DNA from: PVC group bacterium
GTDB taxonomy: Bacteria; Verrucomicrobiota; Kiritimatiellia; CAIKKV01; CAITUY01
Direction: 5' to 3'
Assembly: GCA_945870225.1 (NCBI GenBank)
Contig: CAMBRF010000001.1
Coordinates: 124,001-188,000 of the forward strand
DNA: 64,000 bases
The position numbers and the translations under genes were made by a program. Shown in pieces: positions 44,838-53,915 of this stretch (the first letter of the stretch is position 1; every line of letters begins with the position of its first letter). The notes under the pieces are model-generated. The model ran no database searches. It saw only the letters and a list, made by a program, of their open reading frames with translations, and had not been told where the DNA came from.

Positions 44838-46373
44838 ATGATGAGACAGTCTGCATGCTTAATACTCATTGGTCTTCTGGGGGTTGTGGTCATCTCCTGC
44901 CGGCAGGCACCCGAAGTTGACTTCCAGAAATCGGTGGCCGAAGTGCAAACCCTGCTCGACCAGGGTGAGACGAACAAGGCTGTTGGAGTGCTGCTCAAAC
45001 TCTTCGAGGACAAGCGGTTCATTAGCTATCGCACGGACCTGCTGAGTTCAATGCTTAAGCTTCAACTTACTGCCGGCGATATGGCCGGCGCCGAGAATCT
45101 TTTTCGCAAAGTAGCTGACCGGGATCTTGCGCTGGCGTCGTCCATGGTGGGGATGATCGAGGGCGCGCTGTCGGATCAGCGGCGTTATGAGGAGCTTGCC
45201 TCGTGGTGTGCGAGTCTCCTCGGCTACGACTTCGAGGAAGGCCTTACGATCAATCTGGCTGACCAGCATTTCGGCGCCTTGACTGCCTGTGGGAGGGCGG
45301 GTGAGATTCCGGCGGTGTTGACGACTTACCTTGTCAGATTGAAAGCCGCCGCAGCCTTGCGGTTGGCGCAAGGGTTGTTCAGTGCCGCCTTGGGAGCCGG
45401 CCGGGCGGGCGATGCCGGGCAAATCCTGGCTCTGGTGGAGAATCAGGTGTCCGATTCTCCTGAGCGTTTGACTATCGTGGCGGGCATGAAGGTCGATCTT
45501 TGGGTTGCTGCCAATGACCGTCCTGCGGCCGACGCTTACCTGCGCAAGAATATTCACCAGCTTTCAAACGATAGTTTGATCCGGAATCTCAGTGTTGTTT
45601 GGGATGCCGACTTGAAAGCCGGGGATAGTCAGGCCGCCGACGCTCTGGTCAAGTTTGTCATGGAGACCGTCAAGGATCGCGTCAGGGTGAGGGAGGCGGC
45701 GGGTTCATTATGGATCAAGGCCGCTGAACAGCGTGCTCCGGTCTCTGAATTGGTCAATCGTTTGACGGCGCTCAAGGAGTTCGGGTTCAGGCAGTATTTT
45801 GTTTTGGGTGAGATTGAGAATGTATATGCGAAACTTCTCGAGAAGGGGACGAAAGAGGATTTCGCTCCTCTGTATGTCTTGTGCGAAGGGGTTTACGCTG
45901 GGGCGGATGATGAGGAGCTCAAGCGGCGTCTCGTCGGTATATTGTTGGACTTGGGGTTCTATCTTGAGAAGTACGAGGACTCGTTGAAGTTGGTCGAGAC
46001 GGGAATGAAAGACGCTGATAAGGAACAGACTGCCATGCTGGTTTTGAAGATCAAAGGCCACATTGCGCTGCAAAAGGGGCAAACCCAGGAGGCTGTCAAA
46101 TATTTCAGAGCCTTTATGGCCTGCATCGATCAGGAAATGAAGCCCGACGTTGATCCGGCTGACAACACGCAGGTAACCAAAGAAATGATATTGGGGCTTA
46201 ACGCGAAGCGCATTGGTGACATATTGGCGGGAGCAGGGGATAAGGAACAGGCGGCTGCGGCGTATGCTGAGGCCCGTGCCTATTATGAAAAGGCCCTGAG
46301 AGCGTTCCCGGATGCGGCGACCAAGGAAAATCAGAAGATTCAGAAGCAGATGGCCGGGATTCCGGGGAAATAG
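44838..46373 (+). CDS. Helical-repeat (TPR-like) lipoprotein of unknown function
   Basis: 511 aa. GGGAGGA ribosome site, then a signal peptide with lipobox VVVISC (Cys21). The mature part is all-helical, with repeated pairs of amphipathic helices such as VAEVQTLLDQGETNKAVGVLLKLFEDK and KGHIALQKGQTQEAVKYFRAFMACI; the last third is the most TPR-like. It ends in a Lys/Gln-rich helix. Probably a periplasm-facing scaffold. It is 8 bases upstream of nifU, which is a cytoplasmic protein, so the link may be only transcriptional. Confidence 0.75.
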   Translation: MMRQSACLILIGLLGVVVISCRQAPEVDFQKSVAEVQTLLDQGETNKAVGVLLKLFEDKRFISYRTDLLSSMLKLQLTAGDMAGAENLFRKVADRDLALASSMVGMIEGALSDQRRYEELASWCASLLGYDFEEGLTINLADQHFGALTACGRAGEIPAVLTTYLVRLKAAAALRLAQGLFSAALGAGRAGDAGQILALVENQVSDSPERLTIVAGMKVDLWVAANDRPAADAYLRKNIHQLSNDSLIRNLSVVWDADLKAGDSQAADALVKFVMETVKDRVRVREAAGSLWIKAAEQRAPVSELVNRLTALKEFGFRQYFVLGEIENVYAKLLEKGTKEDFAPLYVLCEGVYAGADDEELKRRLVGILLDLGFYLEKYEDSLKLVETGMKDADKEQTAMLVLKIKGHIALQKGQTQEAVKYFRAFMACIDQEMKPDVDPADNTQVTKEMILGLNAKRIGDILAGAGDKEQAAAAYAEARAYYEKALRAFPDAATKENQKIQKQMAGIPGK

Positions 46374-46381
46374 AGGGAATT

Positions 46382-47236
46382 ATGTGGGAATACACGGATC
46401 GAGTAATGGACCATTTTCGCAATCCCCGGAATGTCGGGATGATCGACAAGCCTGATGGCGTGGGAGAGGTGGGGTCGTTGGCCTGTGGTGATGCCTTAAA
46501 GCTCATGTTCAAGCTTGATAAGGGCGGCCGCATTGTCGATGTGAAGTTTCAGACATTCGGATGTGCCAGTGCCATCGCCTCCTCTTCTGCGCTTACTGAA
46601 ATCATCAAAGGGATGACGTTGGAAGAGGCCCAAAAGGTGACAAATCAGGACATCGCCCGTTATCTTGGGGGATTGCCCGAGCAGAAGATGCATTGTTCCG
46701 TGATGGGGCAGGAAGCTCTGGATGCGGCGATTGAGAATTATCGAACAGGCAAGACGGATAAAAAGATTCTGGCCGGCAAGGTAGTCTGCAATTGCTTTGG
46801 CGTTACGGAGGAGGAAATCGAGCGTGTTGTTCGCGAGAATGGTCTTTCAACAGTGGAGCAGGTTACCAATTATACGAAGGCTGGCGGCGGATGCGGTAAG
46901 TGTAAGGATGATATCGCCCAGATCATTGAACGGGTGCGAGTTGAGCGTCTAGCGGCTGAACGCAAAGCCGGGGGCCAGGCGGCTCCGCGGCGTCTCACCG
47001 TGATCGAGAAGATTCGGTTGATTGAACAGACGATTGACCGAGAGATACGTCCTTTGCTTAAGAATGACGGGGGAGATATCGAGTTGATTGATGTCGAAGG
47101 AAATTGTGTCAAGGTGGCTCTTCGTGGAATGTGTGCCGGGTGCCAGGTGGCCAAGTTTACTTTGAAGGATGTCGTTGAGGTGAAACTACGGGAGTTTGTC
47201 GCGAGCGATCTGGTGGTGGAGGAGGTCAAGGAGTGA
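46382..47236 (+). CDS. nifU: NifU, three-domain Fe-S cluster scaffold
   Basis: 284 aa. IscU-like domain with scaffold Cys C35, C61, C105; central bacterioferritin-associated-ferredoxin-like [2Fe-2S] domain with C136, C138, C171, C174; C-terminal Nfu domain with CxxC C251/C254. This complete NifU form occurs in nitrogen fixers and, outside them, as the general Fe-S system of some anaerobes; no nif structural gene is here. Coupled to nifS by a GTGA overlap. Confidence 0.95.
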   Translation: MWEYTDRVMDHFRNPRNVGMIDKPDGVGEVGSLACGDALKLMFKLDKGGRIVDVKFQTFGCASAIASSSALTEIIKGMTLEEAQKVTNQDIARYLGGLPEQKMHCSVMGQEALDAAIENYRTGKTDKKILAGKVVCNCFGVTEEEIERVVRENGLSTVEQVTNYTKAGGGCGKCKDDIAQIIERVRVERLAAERKAGGQAAPRRLTVIEKIRLIEQTIDREIRPLLKNDGGDIELIDVEGNCVKVALRGMCAGCQVAKFTLKDVVEVKLREFVASDLVVEEVKE

Positions 47237-48393
47237 AGACGGTCTACCTGGATAATAATGCGACGACGGCGATAGCCCCGGAGGTTCGGGAGGCGATGGA
47301 GCCATTTTTCAGGGACATGTGGGGGAACCCTTCCAGCATGCACACGTTTGGCGGCCAGGTCAGGAAGCACATTGAGCAGGCTCGACAGCAGGTCGCGGCT
47401 CTCATTAACGCCGATCCCTCCGAAATTATTTTTACAAGTTGCGGCACAGAGAGTGATAATGCCGCGATCCGGGGTGCGGCTGAGGTCATTGGTCCGAGGG
47501 TCAATGTCATCACGAGTCGCGTCGAGCATCCTGCCGTACTGGGACCTTGCCGCTACCTGAGCGAACGAGGGCACCGGGCGTTCGAGGTCGGGGTTGATGC
47601 GGCGGGGCAGATTGACCAGGTTCAGCTTGGTGAGTTTCTGCGCGAGGGTTCTGCCGTTGTGAGCCTGATGTGGGCGAATAATGAAACCGGAGTGGTTTTC
47701 CCGATCGCAGAAATTTCCGGGATGGTGAAGGCCGCGGGAGGAATCTTCCATACGGATGCCGTTCAGGCCGTCGGAAAACTGATTACGGATGTTCGCGCCG
47801 TGCCCGTTGATATGCTCTCGTTGTCGGGGCATAAACTTCATGCACCGAAAGGGATAGGGGCTCTCTATATTCGCAAGGGAACCCGGGTGAAACCGTTTAT
47901 GCTGGGCGGACATCAGGAGGATAATCGACGGGCAGGTACGGAAAATGTGCCTTACATCGTTGGCCTCGGTGTGGCTTGTGAACTGGCCAGGGCACACAGG
48001 GCCGATGAGTTCGTCCGGATGGCGACGTTGCGTGATCGCTTGCAATCGGGGCTGTTGGCGTCATGCCCCGACACCCGGGTTAATGGTGACGTTCATCACC
48101 GTCTGCCCAATACGCTGAATATCAGCTTTGAGTTCATTGAGGGCGAATCCATTTTGTACATGCTGAGTGATGTGGGTATTGCGGCGTCGTCCGGGTCTGC
48201 CTGCACGTCGGGCTCGCTCGAACCCTCGCATGTGCTCAGGGCTATGGGGGTTCCCTTTACGGCGGTGCATGGCTCGGTCCGATTCAGTTTGAGTCGCTAT
48301 ACCACCGAGGCGGATGTGGATTATGTTCTGGCCAAGATCCCGCCGATTGTTTCACGACTCAGGGCGATTTCTCCCTTTGTTCGCAAGCAATGA
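47233..48393 (+). CDS. nifS: Cysteine desulfurase NifS/IscS
   Basis: 386 aa PLP enzyme supplying sulfur to NifU. N terminus VYLDNNATTAIAPEVREAM; PLP Lys201 in LSLSGHKLHAPKGIGALY; catalytic Cys324 in the loop SSGSACTSGSLEPSHVL. GTG start overlapping the nifU stop. Serves the many Fe-S proteins of the window (ferredoxin, EtfA, two radical SAM enzymes). Confidence 0.96.
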   Translation: MKTVYLDNNATTAIAPEVREAMEPFFRDMWGNPSSMHTFGGQVRKHIEQARQQVAALINADPSEIIFTSCGTESDNAAIRGAAEVIGPRVNVITSRVEHPAVLGPCRYLSERGHRAFEVGVDAAGQIDQVQLGEFLREGSAVVSLMWANNETGVVFPIAEISGMVKAAGGIFHTDAVQAVGKLITDVRAVPVDMLSLSGHKLHAPKGIGALYIRKGTRVKPFMLGGHQEDNRRAGTENVPYIVGLGVACELARAHRADEFVRMATLRDRLQSGLLASCPDTRVNGDVHHRLPNTLNISFEFIEGESILYMLSDVGIAASSGSACTSGSLEPSHVLRAMGVPFTAVHGSVRFSLSRYTTEADVDYVLAKIPPIVSRLRAISPFVRKQ

Positions 48394-49172
48394 TTATTGA
48401 TCTCCACACACATGCTTTCCCCGATGCTCTGGCGGCGCGGGCTATAGCGCGGTTGGAGGTCGAGGACTGCAAAGCTAATCACGACGGGACAGTGTCGGGA
48501 TTGCTGCGCTCAATGGATGCCGCTGGAATCGAGCGGTCTGTCATTTGCTCGATTGCAACCAAGCCGGGGCAATTTGAGCCCATTCTCAAGTGGTCGCTCT
48601 CCGTGGCCTCGGAGCGCCTCGTCCCATTTGCTTCAATTCATCCAGCCGATCCAGACATCGTTGCGCATGTTCGGGCAGTGAAGGATTCGGGTTTGAAGGG
48701 GCTCAAAATTCATCCTTATTACCAGGATTTTGACCTGACTGAGGATGCCTTGAACCCTTTTTATGAGGAGGTGACTGCTGCTGGTTTGATCGTGATCGCG
48801 CATACCGGGTTCGATATGGCTTTCCCGCGGGACAGGCGGGCTTCCCCTGAGAAAACGTTGGCCGTGATTACCCGCTTTCCGGAACTTCGTTTTGTGGCTA
48901 CGCATTTGGGTGGTTGGCAGGATTGGGCGGCTGTGGAACGTTTTCTCATCGGGAAGCCGGTCATGATGGATCTCTCGTTGGCTCTGGAGTATTTGCCGGA
49001 AGAGGTCGCGCGCCGGATGATCCTGAGGCATTCTGCGAATCATCTCTTGTTCGGGTCCGATTCGCCGTGGGGCGAGCCGTCAGAGGCTTTGCAGCTTCTC
49101 CGGGCGCTCAAGCTCGATGAGGGACTTATGAGGAAGATTCTCGCTGAGAATGCGGTGCAGATGCTGGGCTGA
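48390..49172 (+). CDS. Amidohydrolase-2 family metal-dependent hydrolase
   Basis: 260 aa TIM barrel. Metal-site motifs: IIDLHTHAFP, LKIHPYYQDF, VIAHTGFD, FVATHLGGW and LLFGSDSPWGEP. It belongs to the ACMSD-like decarboxylase/hydrolase group (amidohydro-2); substrate unknown. Its ATG overlaps the nifS stop (ATGA), so it is last in the lipoprotein-nifU-nifS operon. A sequence of 179 bases with a hairpin and promoter follows. Confidence 0.85.
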   Translation: MIIDLHTHAFPDALAARAIARLEVEDCKANHDGTVSGLLRSMDAAGIERSVICSIATKPGQFEPILKWSLSVASERLVPFASIHPADPDIVAHVRAVKDSGLKGLKIHPYYQDFDLTEDALNPFYEEVTAAGLIVIAHTGFDMAFPRDRRASPEKTLAVITRFPELRFVATHLGGWQDWAAVERFLIGKPVMMDLSLALEYLPEEVARRMILRHSANHLLFGSDSPWGEPSEALQLLRALKLDEGLMRKILAENAVQMLG

Positions 49173-49200
49173 ACAAGCTGCGCAGTGGCAGGCGAGGTAT

Positions 49201-49236
49201 CAGGGAAAAGATGATGTATAATGGGGGTTTTCCCTG
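49201..49236. repeat. 9-bp inverted repeat before the pilus promoter
   Basis: CAGGGAAAA (49201-49209) and TTTTCCCTG (49228-49236) are exact complements with an 18-base loop. They end one base before the -35 box of the pilT promoter. It could terminate the upstream operon or bind a regulator; no U-run follows. Confidence 0.7.
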
Positions 49237-49237
49237 A

Positions 49238-49267
49238 TTGACGTTTATCTTGTTCGTACTGTATAGG
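49238..49267 (+). promoter_or_regulatory. Predicted promoter of the type IV pilus operon
   Basis: TTGACG (49238-49243), 18-base spacer, TATAGG (49262-49267). The spacing and boxes match those upstream of lipoprotein copies 1 and 3 at 61.0 and 62.9 kb. Confidence 0.55.
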
Positions 49268-49279
49268 GGAGGCACGACA

Positions 49280-49348
49280 ATGTGTATGTTTTGTCATATC
49301 TTGGCCAAAGCATTCTTAAACCCGATATGTCGTGATTTCGAGGTTTAA
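49280..49348 (+). CDS. Possible 22-codon leader ORF before pilT
   Basis: ATG at 49280 preceded by GGGGAGG, reading MCMFCHILAKAFLNPICRDF and two more residues to TAA at 49346, 3 bases before the pilT ATG. Three Cys in 22 residues. If transcription starts about 7 bases after the -10 box, the mRNA would begin just before this ATG. It may be chance. Confidence 0.25.
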   Translation: MCMFCHILAKAFLNPICRDFEV

Positions 49349-49351
49349 TCC

Positions 49352-50437
49352 ATGAAAATGATCGAGGATCTTCTTAAGCATATGTGTGACCGGGGGGCTT
49401 CCGACCTCCTGCTTACAGTTGGTTCGCCACCCCAGTTTCGTGTGAATGGGATGATGGAACCGCTGCAGTCGAGCCCCATGGACGGGGGGATGATTGAACA
49501 GATCGCCTTCAGCGTTCTGGGTGAGGCCCGCATGGAGAAGCTTCAAGTCCACAAGAGTGTCGACTTCTCCAAAGGATATGAAGGGTTAAGTCGTTTCAGG
49601 TTTAATTTCTTCTACCAGCGTGACTCAATCGCGGCAGCGATCCGGAAGATTTCCTTTGATATCCCCCCGTTCGATGAATTGGGGCTGCCGGAGATCGTCA
49701 AGGATTTCGCCTGTCGCCCGTGTGGATTAGTTCTGGTCACCGGGCCGGCGGGTAGCGGGAAGTCCACGACGTTGGCGGCGATGCTGAATTATATCAATGA
49801 GGTCCGTCGCTTGCATATTGTCTGCATCGAAGACCCGATTGAATACCTGCATCAGCACAAGCAGAGTGTGATCAATCAGCGCGAAATCGGGGCGGACGCC
49901 CATTCCTTCAGCGATGCATTGCGCAGTGTGTTTCGTCAATCTCCCGATGTCATTATGGTAGGGGAGATGAGGGACTTGGAAACGATGCAATTGGCACTCA
50001 GTCTGGCGGAGACCGGCCACTTGATTCTGGCGACGTTGCATACCCAGGACGCCACTCATGCCATCAATCGAATTGTTGACGTGTTTCCTCCCGCCCAGCA
50101 GCAACAGATCTACACTCAATTGGGCATGGTCCTGGTCGGCGTGATTGCCCAACAACTGCTGATCACACAGGATCGCTCGCGGCGAGTGATGGCGTGCGAA
50201 GTGATGAATGTCAACAATGCGATCCATAATCTTATTCGCGAAATGCAGGTGCAGCAGGTGTATTCGGTGATACAAACCGGGCGGGCGGAAGGAATGATCA
50301 CCATGAACGAATCGCTCAAGAATCTTTGCGAGAGGGGCGTTATAAACGTGGATACGGCCATGAGTCGTTCGCCGCGGCCGAAGGAATTGGCAAGAATGCT
50401 GCAACTGACCGTTAAAAACGGAGCCAATGGGGCATGA
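49352..50437 (+). CDS. pilT: Type IV pilus retraction ATPase PilT
   Basis: 361 aa hexameric ATPase that depolymerises the pilus. N-terminal PAS-like domain (MIEDLLKHMCDRGASDLLLTVGSPPQFRVNG), Walker A TGPAGSGKSTT (about residue 131), Asp box IEDPIEYLH, Walker B ALRSVFRQSPDVIMVGEMRD, His box ATLHTQDATHAINRI. The AIRNLIREGK-like C-terminal motif reads AIHNLIREMQ. Heads the operon, 21 bases before the secretin gene. Confidence 0.95.
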   Translation: MKMIEDLLKHMCDRGASDLLLTVGSPPQFRVNGMMEPLQSSPMDGGMIEQIAFSVLGEARMEKLQVHKSVDFSKGYEGLSRFRFNFFYQRDSIAAAIRKISFDIPPFDELGLPEIVKDFACRPCGLVLVTGPAGSGKSTTLAAMLNYINEVRRLHIVCIEDPIEYLHQHKQSVINQREIGADAHSFSDALRSVFRQSPDVIMVGEMRDLETMQLALSLAETGHLILATLHTQDATHAINRIVDVFPPAQQQQIYTQLGMVLVGVIAQQLLITQDRSRRVMACEVMNVNNAIHNLIREMQVQQVYSVIQTGRAEGMITMNESLKNLCERGVINVDTAMSRSPRPKELARMLQLTVKNGANGA

Positions 50438-50457
50438 GGAGTATTAAAGGAGAACGT

Positions 50458-52122
50458 ATGAACACAATGGCTGGATTGCGGAGCGGTTCGATTAAGACCT
50501 TTCTATTTCTCGTGATCGGTTTGGCGATGCTGGGTCTTTCAGGGGGGGCTGTTTTGGCTCAGACCACGACGCCCGCGGCGGTTACGCCAGAGACGGAGCT
50601 CTCGGCCGATTTGGTGACGATCAACGTTGATGAGGGAATGATCGTTCAGGTGTTGAATGCCTTCTCCCGCCAGACCGGGCGCAGTATCGTTGTGGGACCG
50701 GAGGTTACCGGGAAGGTGACGGCCCGCTTGAGTAATGTTCAGTGGCGTGATGCGCTTGATGCCATTTTGCGGCCGTATGGATACGGTTACTACCTGGTGG
50801 GCGATACAATTATTGTGACCGCGATTGACAAATTGCCGAGGGTTGCGCCGTCCGTGACCTCAGGGGCGTCATCGGGTACATCGGCCACGCTCACGGCTCC
50901 GCCCAAAGTGCTCAGGATTTTCACGCTCAGGTATCTGGATGCCGCCGACGTTGAAGCTGTAATCAAGAGCCAACTTTCACCTGGTGGTACTATTGGGCGC
51001 CTGACTATGCAGAGTCAGAGTTGGAAAGAAACCGGGGGTAATTCAGTTCAGAATAACACAAGTTCCGAGAGCTTGGGACGTCTGAACCGGTTCTCCGAGA
51101 ATGTCGAGCAGGTCAAAGGTAAAACGTTTGTCGTGGTGGATACAGCGGATGTTATTAAACAGATAGAAGCTATTCTTAGTCAGCTTGACAAGATGCCGAC
51201 GCAGGTTCAGATCGAGGCCAAGTTTGTCGAGGTTCGTGCCGACTTGTTGCGTGATGTGGGATTCGAGTGGGGAACCGGAGCGGGTGGTGCCTCAACACCT
51301 GGTGTCAAGACGGTTGGCACAACGGGCGGGGGAAAACTCTATGCCGCAGGCGCCCAGCAAATTAGTGGAACGGTGAAACCTGCCGGATTTGTTGCCCAGA
51401 GCTCGGGTCTGAGCGGAACTCAGCCCTTTAATGCTGGGCTATCCCTGGCTTTTCAAAAACTTACAGACTTCCAGTTTGAAGTCCTGCTGCATCTCCTTGA
51501 GGAGGATGCCTCCTATAACGTGCTTTCTTCTCCTCGTGTTTTGACCATGAACAATCAGGATGCAGTGATTATTGTGGGGACGAAGCTGCCGATCATCAAG
51601 TCCGACACCTCGGCGGGTGGCACCGCCGGGTCCGCCACAACCTCCACTACTTTGGAGCGTTATGAGGATATTGGCATCAAACTCAAAGTTCTGCCTCAGG
51701 TGTGTGAAGACAACTTTATCAACCTCATCGTTCACCCGTCAGTACGAGACTTACTGTCCTACCAGTCCGGTAAGGTCAGTTCGGGGGCTGCGGGAGCGAC
51801 GGTATCGTTAACCGAGTATCCCGTGGTGGCAACGCGGGAAGCAGAGACTCAGGTAATGGTCAAGAGCGGGCAGACAATCGTCATCGGTGGAATGATTCGG
51901 GAAAGCAAGCAAACCACGCAGTTTAAAGTGCCGTTTCTGGGGAGTATTCCTCTGCTGGGTGTTCTATTCCGGCGCGATACGGTTTCGACTGAGAAAATTG
52001 AGCTGCTGATATTCCTGACGGCACGAATTCGTAGTCCGATGGATGAAGAGAACGTGCCCGCGCCCACGTCCATCATGAATGCGACGGTAGCTGTGGCTCC
52101 TGAAAAGAAGGCAGTGAAGTAA
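50458..52122 (+). CDS. Secretin (PilQ/GspD type outer-membrane channel)
   Basis: 554 aa. Signal peptide (to about residue 34, GGAVLAQ). STN/N0-like domain about 45-110 (SADLVTINVDEGMIVQVLNAFSRQTGRSIVVGPEVTGKVT), secretin N domains with the IFTLRYLDAADVEAVIKSQL and TFVVVDTADVIKQIEAIL segments, and the C-terminal secretin barrel about 320-530 ending VPFLGSIPLLGVLFRRDTVSTEKIELLIFLTARI. Shorter than typical PilQ (no AMIN domain). Ribosome site AAAGGAGAA fixes the ATG at 50458. Confidence 0.93.
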   Translation: MNTMAGLRSGSIKTFLFLVIGLAMLGLSGGAVLAQTTTPAAVTPETELSADLVTINVDEGMIVQVLNAFSRQTGRSIVVGPEVTGKVTARLSNVQWRDALDAILRPYGYGYYLVGDTIIVTAIDKLPRVAPSVTSGASSGTSATLTAPPKVLRIFTLRYLDAADVEAVIKSQLSPGGTIGRLTMQSQSWKETGGNSVQNNTSSESLGRLNRFSENVEQVKGKTFVVVDTADVIKQIEAILSQLDKMPTQVQIEAKFVEVRADLLRDVGFEWGTGAGGASTPGVKTVGTTGGGKLYAAGAQQISGTVKPAGFVAQSSGLSGTQPFNAGLSLAFQKLTDFQFEVLLHLLEEDASYNVLSSPRVLTMNNQDAVIIVGTKLPIIKSDTSAGGTAGSATTSTTLERYEDIGIKLKVLPQVCEDNFINLIVHPSVRDLLSYQSGKVSSGAAGATVSLTEYPVVATREAETQVMVKSGQTIVIGGMIRESKQTTQFKVPFLGSIPLLGVLFRRDTVSTEKIELLIFLTARIRSPMDEENVPAPTSIMNATVAVAPEKKAVK

Positions 52123-52143
52123 GGTTCTTGTGAGGCACGATCG

Positions 52144-53853
52144 ATGACTGAAGTGCGGCTAGGAAATGTGTTGTTGCAGCGGGGGCTGATTAAAGAATCC
52201 CAGCTTGAGAGCGCCATCAGTCGTCATCGCGAGACGGGGCAGTTGCTGGGAGAGTCCTTGGTCGAGCTGGGGTATGTGACGCAGGACGACATCGGGCGGG
52301 CGTTGGCGGAACAGATGGGGATCCCTTTCTATGAACTGGGCGATGACTTTCGGATGGAGAAATCGGAAGTCAAGCTGGTGCCTGAGGCGGTTGCGCGGCG
52401 TTGCTGTCTGGTTGCGGTGAAGAAAGATGCCAGCCTTTCCATGACTCTGGTCATGAAGGATCCGCTGGATGTGGAGGCAATCGATACGGTGCGGTCCCTG
52501 ACACGGCTTGAAATTCATAAGGCGGTTAGCTCGGAGGCTCGGATCCGGGCGGCGATTGACCGTTTCTATACGCCGGAAGCCCATATTGAGCGTGATCTGC
52601 AGGATATCGCCGAGGTCGAGCCCGATCCGGCGAGTGTGGTGCTGGATGAAGCCCAGGTGAATGCCGAACAGTTGCGCGTATTGGCCAACGATGCGCCGGT
52701 GGTCCGTTTTGTCAACTTGTTGCTGATGCAGGCGGTGCGTGATCGGGCCAGTGATATTCATTTCGAGCCCGGCGAAAAGGATGTAAGAGTGCGTCTGCGT
52801 ATTGATGGGGTGCTGCGGGAAATTACGCCGCCACCGAAGGCGCTGTATCAGGCCATTGTCACGCGTATCAAGATTCTATCCACCATGGACATTGCTGAGC
52901 GCCGGCTGCCCTTGGATGGGCGGTTCAAGTTTACAGTCCATGACCGGATCATCGATATACGCGTTTCGTCTCTGCCCCAGGTGCATGGCGAAAAGCTTGT
53001 GCTGCGGGTGTTGGACCGCAAGTCTCTCTTGGTGGACATGAAGGATTCGGGCTTTAACGATGTACTGCTCAAGCGCTTTCAGCGGATCTTGCAGGTGCCG
53101 CATGGAATAATTCTGGTGACCGGACCGACTGGCAGCGGCAAGACGACAACATTGTATGGCGCGCTGAACTATTTAAAGAGTCCCCAGTGGAATATCCAGA
53201 CGGTTGAAGATCCTGTCGAATACTTGATGCCGGGTATCAATCAGATGCAGATCAAGCCGCAGATTGGTTTGGACTTTGCCAGTGCCCTGCGGTCCATTTT
53301 GCGGCAGGATCCTGATATTATTATGATTGGCGAGATACGCGATCTGGAGACGGCCCGTATTGCCATGCGTTCGGCGTTGACCGGCCACCTGGTGCTCAGC
53401 ACGCTGCACACCAATGATGCACCCTCTGCTCTTTGGCGATTGCGGGATATTGGCATTGAATCCTATCTCGTTGCTGCCACTGTGAAACTGATTGTTTCGC
53501 AACGTTTGGTGCGTCTGGTGTGTCCGCATTGCAAGGAAGTTAAAGCCCCATCTGAAGAAGCCCTCGCCTTTGCGACCAGTTTTTGTCCGGATGCGGGATC
53601 TTGGACCTATTTTTATGGTAAAGGGTGCCCGAAATGCAGCAAGACGGGCTATCGTGGGCGCAGTGGAATATTTGAGTTTCTGGAAGTGACTGATCCCATC
53701 AGGGAAATGATTTTACAGGAGACCGGCGGCGTTGTTTTTCGGAACAAGGTCATCGAGATGGGGATGGAAACATTGGTGCGGAGTGGCCTGGGAAAAGTCA
53801 AGGAAGGGGCCACAACTATTGAGGAAATCATGGGTGTCTGTGCCGGAGATTAG
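52144..53853 (+). CDS. pilB: Pilus assembly / type II secretion ATPase (PilB/GspE)
   Basis: 569 aa. N-terminal T2SSE-N domain (RLGNVLLQRGLIKESQLESAISRHRETGQLLGESLVELGYV), Walker A TGPTGSGKTTTLYGAL (about 326), Asp box VEDPVEYLMPGINQMQ, Walker B ALRSILRQDPDIIMIGEIRD, His box STLHTNDAPSALWRL, and the zinc-binding tetracysteine CPHC...CPKCSKTGYRGRSGIFEF. Powers fibre assembly at the inner membrane. Follows the secretin after 21 bases. Confidence 0.95.
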   Translation: MTEVRLGNVLLQRGLIKESQLESAISRHRETGQLLGESLVELGYVTQDDIGRALAEQMGIPFYELGDDFRMEKSEVKLVPEAVARRCCLVAVKKDASLSMTLVMKDPLDVEAIDTVRSLTRLEIHKAVSSEARIRAAIDRFYTPEAHIERDLQDIAEVEPDPASVVLDEAQVNAEQLRVLANDAPVVRFVNLLLMQAVRDRASDIHFEPGEKDVRVRLRIDGVLREITPPPKALYQAIVTRIKILSTMDIAERRLPLDGRFKFTVHDRIIDIRVSSLPQVHGEKLVLRVLDRKSLLVDMKDSGFNDVLLKRFQRILQVPHGIILVTGPTGSGKTTTLYGALNYLKSPQWNIQTVEDPVEYLMPGINQMQIKPQIGLDFASALRSILRQDPDIIMIGEIRDLETARIAMRSALTGHLVLSTLHTNDAPSALWRLRDIGIESYLVAATVKLIVSQRLVRLVCPHCKEVKAPSEEALAFATSFCPDAGSWTYFYGKGCPKCSKTGYRGRSGIFEFLEVTDPIREMILQETGGVVFRNKVIEMGMETLVRSGLGKVKEGATTIEEIMGVCAGD

Positions 53854-53880
53854 TTCCGTCGGGATCGTCTCTTTTGGGAG

Positions 53881-53899
53881 GGACGGCGTGTCGCCGTCC
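53881..53899. repeat. 8-bp palindrome between pilB and pilC
   Basis: GGACGGCG-TGT-CGCCGTCC, a perfect 8-bp stem with 3-base loop, preceded by GGA. No U-run, so not an obvious terminator. It looks like a REP-type intergenic palindrome and ends 16 bases before the pilC start. Confidence 0.8.
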
Positions 53900-53915
53900 G
53901 GTTGAGAGGGGAAAT

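Noticed and set aside
48348-48363. parS-like half site TGTTTCACG inside nifS
   Set aside because: Only one half of the 16-bp palindrome matches; the other half (ACTCAGG) does not, and it lies in coding sequence.
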